From Gaeumannomyces sp. JS-464 (Eukaryota; Ascomycota; Sordariomycetes; Magnaporthales; Magnaporthaceae), in NCBI GenBank assembly GCA_002197995.1, contig NGZR01000001.1, positions 1,612,001-1,676,000 on the forward strand: 64,000 bases of DNA, given 5' to 3'. Below the pieces are notes generated by a model. It did no database searches, was not told where the DNA came from, and saw only the letters and a list, made by a program, of their open reading frames with translations. The position numbers were made by a program, and so were the translations under genes. This document shows, in pieces, positions 58,823 to 64,000 of the stretch. Positions within the stretch are counted from its first letter, which is position 1; the number at the start of each line of letters is the position of its first letter.

Positions 58823-60040
58823 CAACTTTTACCGGCGCTTAGCGAAATATAGCAAAAAGTTATTATAAACTTCGTTATTAAACTTTTTTAATCCAAAAAA
58901 CCGATAATTAAAGTTAAATACGGTAATATATTAGTAATAATAAATAGGTTTACTAAATATCTTTATTTTTACCATATAAAAAAAGCAACGACGTTATAAA
59001 GTTAGCTTATGTTTTTATTAAATATGTAATAACGGGATACGGTACGTCGAACCGCTTAATTACGAATAAAAATAAGCTATTTATAAGCAAATTTTAAAAA
59101 AGCTTTACAAATAAGTTAAAAGCAAAACACTTTTTATTTATAACTTACCACTTTTAAATAAATAAATAAACAAAGCGAACGAATTAAATTATAAAGCAGT
59201 ATTTACGTTATTACATTAATTACACATAAAATAACTAGGTATAACTATTCTTTATAACTTAATTCGCTTATAATAGCTTAATTTACGAAAGTATAAAAAT
59301 TATACCGTTTTACGCGAATTACGGGTTTACGCTTATAACATATAAAAAACCTAAGGCAGGAAAGCATGCTTTAATAGCGGAAATATAAATAACGAAATTT
59401 AGTAAACCGTATAAACACTTTTAAATAAAGCTAAAAAAAACTACGGCACTGCATAATTATTTAAGCAAATAAAAAAAAATCGAAAAACCGACTTTTAAAA
59501 AAAGAAATAGCGTTTATTTTTTTAACGGAATATTAAAACAAAACAATTAAACGATAAGCTAAACTATAAAAGATTAGGACGTTTTAAAATGCTAAAAAAA
59601 GTTTCGAATGTAAATTATAAATTTTAGTTATTACCGATTATAAAATCCGACCCGGTTTTTTACGTTTTTTTATTTAAATTAACACCGTTTAGCTTAAAAT
59701 TAAACAAATTAATAAAAGTCGAACCAAAAAACAAATACGAGGTCGAAAAAGTTTTAAACTATAAGTTAAAAAACAGGCTTAAAAAGTACTTAATTAAATG
59801 GAAAAAGTACGGCTACGAAAAAAACACGTGGGAAAGAAAAACGAACTTAAAAAATTGCTAAAAGGTTTTATAAAAGTATCGGTAAAAACAATTACAAGAA
59901 AGTTAGCTAATAAAAGCACGGAAAAGCAACGATTCTTTTTAAAAACACACGTAATATTTTTTAAAAAAAAAGTCGCTAATCCTTTTAGCTTAATTGAAAG
60001 TCGAACCCGGGACTTACAAAATGGGTGCTATAAATAATAC
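58823..60040 (+). pseudogene. G3 integrase end and chromodomain remnant
   Basis: Continues the integrase from the target site (LITNKNKLFISKF near 59,060) through the GPY/F-like region to the chromodomain YLIKWKKYGYEKNTWERK (about 59,790-59,845). The open frame then runs on as PFSLIESRTRDLQNGCYK (59,980-60,033), which is the antisense reading of the tRNA-like sequence. Confidence 0.75.
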
Positions 60041-60060
60041 CGTTTTACCATAGGTAAAAA
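59987..60060 (-). other. tRNA-like sequence 1 in G3, antisense to G3
   Basis: On the minus strand it contains ACCTATGGTAAAACGG (A-box-like), then CCGGG, TTCGACT, TTCAA (T arm; TTCAA is what RIP makes of CCCGG) and the acceptor strand TTAAGCT. The anticodon region (GCACCCATTTTGTAAG) cannot be assigned safely. Homologous to 16,187-16,258 in G2. Confidence 0.55.
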
Positions 60061-60177
60061 AAAGCAGCATTTATTAAAACCAAATAAAGCAAAAGGGTTG
60101 TTATAAACGGTTAGCAAAAAAAAGAAAAAGCTTTATACGGACTTATTCGCCGTTAACGACGAGCAAATCTGCAAACG

Positions 60178-60245
60178 CATTTAGCAAAAATCGAACTTAT
60201 AACTTTTGCAAGGTTACAAAAGAGGTGCTCGTTGCATTACGGGTT
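60178..60245 (-). other. tRNA-like sequence 2 in G3, antisense to G3
   Basis: The minus strand reads GCAACGAGCACCTCTTTTGT and AAGTTCGATTTTTGC, giving D-arm, anticodon-arm and B-box-like parts, about 120 bp from sequence 1. The same spacing of two modules is seen in G2. Stems are badly decayed. Confidence 0.4.
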
Positions 60246-60928
60246 CGAAAAAAAACGAATTAGCAAAAGTAGCCTTTACTAAAGTTAAAAAAGGCAAGCA
60301 AATCTAGGTTAAAATCGACTTTAAACGTTTGCTAGTTAAAAAAAGCGGCAAAAGCTACGGATGGCTCGGATTGCGAGGCAACTTAACGAGCTTCCCGGTC
60401 GGCCTCCTTCCGTTCGACACGTTTTAACTTTTTTATAAAGTTAATACCACGGCGAATCGCTCGTGTAAGCTTTTTACGCCATTATTTTTTTACTTCCGCA
60501 AACGGTCGATTTTTGCAAGGGAAGCCCGCAGTTCCGCTTTCGCAGTTTCCAATTTCTTTTTAAAGCGAAAGTGCTAAAAACTGTAATAACGGAAATGCTT
60601 TAAAGCAGGACTTAAAATGTCGTACCGGGAACGGCTTTAACGAACATACCTTTCCCAGCGGGAGTGGTCGTTAAAAGAGCTTTATAACGGCTAAACCCGT
60701 TAGCTTTACAATTAAAACAAAAAGCATATTAATAAAAAACGGAAAAAAAAAAAAGAAAGTTATCGCGTTAACGGTTAAGCGCGTAAGCTTTCGTTTTTAC
60801 ACCCGGTTGGACATTTTGTTAAAAGAAAAGGGGACGAAAAGATGGTAAAAAAGGAAAGTACTTACCATAATAAAAGGAAGGGATAAAAAACGTGGTTAAA
60901 AGGATTTGGCTTAGGAAAAAAAACCTAA

Positions 60929-61063
60929 TATTACAACCAGCATGCATAAAAACCGATTCGCAAAAAGTGCGGGGCATTTAAACTTAAAAAAAAAGGCTAA
61001 AACAACTCTACTAAAAACTGGTTACGTGCTTAATAGAGATATGTAAGCTATGGATATAACTAA
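60929..61063 (+). repeat. G3 3' LTR, truncated to 135 bp
   Basis: TATTACAACCAGCATGCATA is the RIPed form of the start of the 5' LTR. Ends at CTAA, where the LINE-associated repeat starts. The rest of the LTR is not seen further right within the window. Confidence 0.85.
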
Positions 61064-61289
61064 TGTTAAAAAGAACTAATGTATTTAGCTAAAGTTAAGT
61101 GCACAAACCTTACTTACCCCGCACTACCTACCCTGTATTACCTACTTTGTACTTTTGTAAATCCGTGCACAAAGTCGGCCTACAACGTGTTTACAGCGCT
61201 TAAGTTAAGCGCTGTAAAGCTACTTAATTTACCTACCCTGCACGCGCCGAGGCAGGGGTGAAAAACGCACAGGTTAAATTTGGAAAGAG

Positions 61290-61600
61290 AAAAAGAAAAT
61301 ATATTTAACGTCGGTAAGTCGAAATTTACCAGTTCCTGCTCCTAAGGCGCATACGACGTGCTAACGCTACTTAAGCTTAACATTAAGCTATATGTTGCTA
61401 TTAAAGCGGCTAATAAAGCAAACCTGTAGGCACACGAAGTTCGGGCTGCATTTCGGCGCTCCTTATTAGTAAGCGGGCAATCGGCAAAAGGGCGAATAAA
61501 CGCCAAAGCGCTGTAAGCGCTGCTGTTGGTGGGGTGGAAGCAGTCGGCCGCAAGGTGCCGGAAAAAAAGTAAAGCCGGGTTTGGTTGGGAAGGTGCCACC
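61290..61600 (-). repeat. LINE 3'-region repeat, copy A
   Basis: TATATTTAACGTCGGTAAGT to about 61,600 aligns with copy B at 61,965-62,275 (TATATTTAACGTTAGTAAGT). The copies share CAATCGGC, a CGCTGTAAGCGCTGC-like block and AAGCCGGG-type GC-rich sequence, so part of the LINE 3' end is duplicated about 675 bp apart. Confidence 0.75.
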
Positions 61601-61964
61601 ATAGTCCCCCCGAAGCCCGGTTAAAAAAGAAAGTTTAAAGGCTAAAAGGCCTAATTCCAACCCGGTATGCTCCTTATGTGTTTATCGCGTATCGGACGAT
61701 AAGCTGCGCGGTTTGCCAGCGTGGTGCAAGGCGTATCGTGCAATTTTACAGTTGGCAAACAAAGCCGCGCGAAAACCTTACGCGTGCGATGCCACTTATA
61801 CATTCGTATAATACCCGCGTAGTAACAAAACAAAGGCGCGTGCTTTTTGGCAAATCTTGCGCGTGCGTGTTTAGGTAGGCCAATTTTGCGCTGGGCGTAT
61901 CGTTAGGTGCGGTCGACCGAAAAGGAGTCGCGTGCGTGGCGGGGGAAAGGGTAAGTAAGTAAGT

Positions 61965-62275
61965 AAGTATATTTAACGTTAGTAAGTCGGGATTTACCAG
62001 TCCCTGCCTCCCAAAGGGCATATAACGTGCTAGCGTTACCTAAGCTAAACATTAGGCTATATGTTGCTATCTGGCGGCTAGCAAAATTAAACCCGAAAGC
62101 ATGCAAAAGTCGGGCCGCGTTCCGGCGTTCCTTGTAATAAGCGGGCAATCGGCGGTAGGGCGTATGTATGTACGCCAGGGCGTTGTAAAGCGCTGCGGGT
62201 GGTAGTAGTGCGTTCGGCCGGCGAGTATGCCGATAAAAGGGTGGGGCCGGGGTTTAGGCTGGAAGGTTTTCGGGA
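61965..62275 (-). repeat. LINE 3'-region repeat, copy B
   Basis: Second copy of the 310-bp unit, preceded by a short (TAAG)n run (61,950-61,965). Copy A lacks this run, and the unit here lies next to coding sequence. Confidence 0.75.
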
Positions 62276-62439
62276 CCCCTAAAGCCCGGCCAAAAGTGCG
62301 AAGAACTAACGAGCCTATTGTTAATCCTAGTGGTACAAAGGAAAAAGGCAAAAGGTGTAAAAAAATAAGGAAAAGGATATATGCGGGCTTTTTAAGCCCT
62401 GTTGTTATCGTCCAGCGATAGTGTAATAAATTGGTAGCT

Positions 62440-63740
62440 TCGGCGAACGAGGTAAAAAGAAAGGCTTTTAAAATAGCCGTTTTTAATACCCGGGCGTATC
62501 GAAAGCCGGGGAAAGGTCCGCTATAGGCCATTTGTTTTTTTACCGCTTTAGCCAGCCTGCAAAACATAAGGTAGGAAGGGGATTTATTTCGCCCATAGCG
62601 GCACGGGTTATCGTCCTCGTGTTCGAATTTTCGGTAGTACCAGTCGAAATCCCCGTGGCCGGTGCGTGCGGCTATTAGCCTTTGTAATATGGAGCGGTGT
62701 AATTGCAAAGCTTTAGGCGTACGCTGCGGGGCTGGCGGGAGGCTTATAGCCTTATACCGTACCGAAAGGTTGTTTACAAACCACGCGTTGCGGGCGTCCC
62801 AGGCTATTTTCCGGGCTAAAGCTTTTATTCCGGCCACCGTTGGTTTGGAATGTTGGGGTATTGGCAAAGCCGATCCCAATTTGCTTCGGCATCGGCCTTT
62901 TTATTTCCGGGAATTCCCGTATAGCCCGGGGATTATCGAACGTGGATTTGGTGCTTATTTATAAGGTAATAAACCTTTTTAAAGGCCTTTTAAAAGCTAT
63001 TAAGCGCCGTGCTTAAAAAGCCGTTGGCCGCCGAAGTGTTATCGAGGCATAAATGGAAAGTGCAATTGCGAAAGCTCCAAACGGCTTTACGAAGGCCCAT
63101 TTGGGCCTTTTCCGCCTCGCCGTCGAACATTTCCGCCGGGTGCGCCAACCGGCCGTGCCCGGAAAGTTTGCGTTAGCTGGGTTAGTATATTACCCAGCCG
63201 TATTTAACTGCCTCGTTTTTTGCTTTAAACCCGTCGTTATATATTTTAACGTTAGTAAGTGGAAAGGTGCGAAACTACGCCGTAAATACTTTAGCAGCTG
63301 CTTTTTTTTTAAGTGGCCGCCGTAAACCCCGTATATTTATAAAAGAGGTAAGCCGGGCGCGGTGCAACCGGAAAAAGTTCGGCCGTCCTTTATAACGAGG
63401 TCGTATGCTTGCCGGGCAAGCCTGCGTTAAGCTTTCGAGCGTTAAAAGCCGGTTTAGCCGTTGCGGCTAAAAGGTGATTTTCTAGTACCGTATTTATACG
63501 GGCCGCAAAACGAAAGCGAACTTCTTTTAAAAGCGTTTGGGCGTTTAAAACGCCGGATTCGTAATGCAAAGCGTTTATCGGTACGGTTTTCCAAGCCGGA
63601 ACCACTGCCCGAAAAAACGCGGTTAAAGTTTTGTTTACCCGCTCGATTAAATGGCTTTGGCGGATAAATTGCTATTGTGCTGGTTTATACGGGTGTGGTT
63701 TGGTTTTTCCCTTATACCACACTTTAACCCCGTATAAAGC
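62440..63740 (-). pseudogene. LINE ORF2 C-terminal half: RT end, RNase H and zinc-finger tail
   Basis: RNase H shows YNDGFKAKNEAVKYGWVIY (about 63,245-63,190), FDGEAEKAQMGLRKAV (about 63,132-63,085) and LCLDNTSAANG (about 63,055-63,025). These contain the catalytic Asp, Glu and Asp of the LINE RNase H; DGS has become DGF. The tail carries TVAGIKALARKIAWDARNAW (about 62,835-62,775) and RTGHGDFDW with the CxxxRKSPxxLxFC finger (about 62,665-62,575), where the second Cys is Tyr. A 270-codon open frame (62,067-62,879) covers the tail, but two in-frame stops interrupt RNase H, so the protein is broken. Confidence 0.82.
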
Positions 63741-64000
63741 CGTGGGGATTATAACCGTCGTAACGGCTTTATGTACCGAATGTGCCGGTATCCCCTTATC
63801 GAGTTCGCAAGCTTCCGGAGGTGGTTGGCAACGCTTTAGGCTTTTGCAGCCTTATTATCGATATAGGCTTTAAAATTAAACCGTTGGTCAAAAAGGACTT
63901 TTAACCACCGTAAAGCTTTTGTAGCTTGTTATATAGTAAAGCTTTCCGCCGTAACCGTTAGGGTTGTGGGATTTCTCCGTTTGGAAAAATGCATAAGTTC

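Larger units (their letters stand above)
46470..61063 (+). mobile_element. Chromodomain gypsy G3, split by copia-2
   Basis: 5' LTR 46,470-46,892. The 3' LTR keeps only its first 135 bp (60,929-61,063) before the LINE begins. Internal parts 46,893-51,326 and 58,823-60,928 are collinear with G1: gag (about 46,960-47,930), RT with YLDNILI (about 50,215), RNase H (about 50,640-51,020), integrase split at 51,326/58,823, chromodomain (about 59,790-59,850) and tRNA-like sequences. The RT active site is YLDN. The first 170 bp of the 5' LTR are nearly unmutated and GC-rich; the rest is heavily RIPed. The 79-codon frame at 59,798 is the chromodomain plus antisense tRNA-like sequence. Confidence 0.9.
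61064..64000 (-). mobile_element. Tad1-like LINE retrotransposon, 3' part, lightly mutated
   Basis: Minus-strand non-LTR element running off the window. From right to left: the end of the reverse-transcriptase region YGVKVWYKGKTKPHPY (about 63,735-63,690), the linker VPAWKTVPINALHYESGVL (63,603-63,547), RNase H (63,260-62,960), and a C-terminal domain ending in a zinc-finger-like RTGHGDFDWYYRKFEHEDDN. GC content is higher than in the neighbouring elements and few stops are present, so it is younger or escaped most RIP. The 3' UTR (61,064-62,440) holds two related 310-bp units. The boundary at 61,064 is inferred from the end of the G3 LTR. Confidence 0.8.

Noticed and set aside
63053..63325. 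90-codon plus-strand frame near the right end
   Set aside because: Antisense to the LINE RNase H domain, which reads clearly on the minus strand.

Overview
This window looks like a chromosomal segment of a filamentous ascomycete (Pezizomycotina) with a two-speed genome. An 11.7-kb GC-rich island (about 34,753-46,469) holds intron-containing fungal genes. On both sides lie AT-rich blocks made almost wholly of decayed transposons. Differences between related copies there are nearly all C-to-T or G-to-A, stop codons are everywhere, and CpG is kept while CpA/TpG is scarce. That is the signature of repeat-induced point mutation (RIP).

Left block (1-34,752). The base layer is a plus-strand Ty1/copia element (copia-1), readable in pieces from 2,616 to 32,034 and split by later insertions: Fot1/pogo P1 (3,974-5,830), an internally deleted gypsy (5,979-7,156), minus-strand chromodomain gypsy G2 (7,508-24,180), a solo LTR (25,732-26,178), a gag-only copy of a second copia family (26,462-29,899) and Fot1/pogo P3 (32,035-33,893). 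G2 itself contains a whole gypsy in its LTR (G1, 7,587-14,949) and a pogo in its integrase (P2, 17,268-19,127). Target-site duplications can be read at most junctions. At the left edge are the end of another pogo (P0) and the 3' part of another chromovirus (G0).

GC island. It starts right after a TTTA microsatellite and a perfect 24-bp inverted repeat. It carries a CorA-like Mg2+ transporter gene (35,638-40,059), a fungal membrane protein of unknown function (40,287-41,268), a truncated hevein-type chitin-binding secreted protein (41,704-41,892, minus), a three-exon secreted cysteine-rich protein (42,850-43,509, minus) and a fragment of an NRPS-like reductase domain (45,680-45,880). The first two genes show repeated one-base frame slips, so they are either decaying or affected by sequence errors.

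Right block (46,470-64,000). A plus-strand chromovirus (G3, 46,470-61,063) is split by a full-length minus-strand copia-2 (51,327-58,822). It ends in a minus-strand Tad1-like LINE (61,064 to beyond the window) that is much less mutated.

The least expected signal is a set of tRNA-like sequences, antisense to the element, just downstream of the chromodomain in all four chromovirus copies. They differ between copies. The best one, in G1, folds as a 72-nt cloverleaf resembling tRNA-Ile(AAU).
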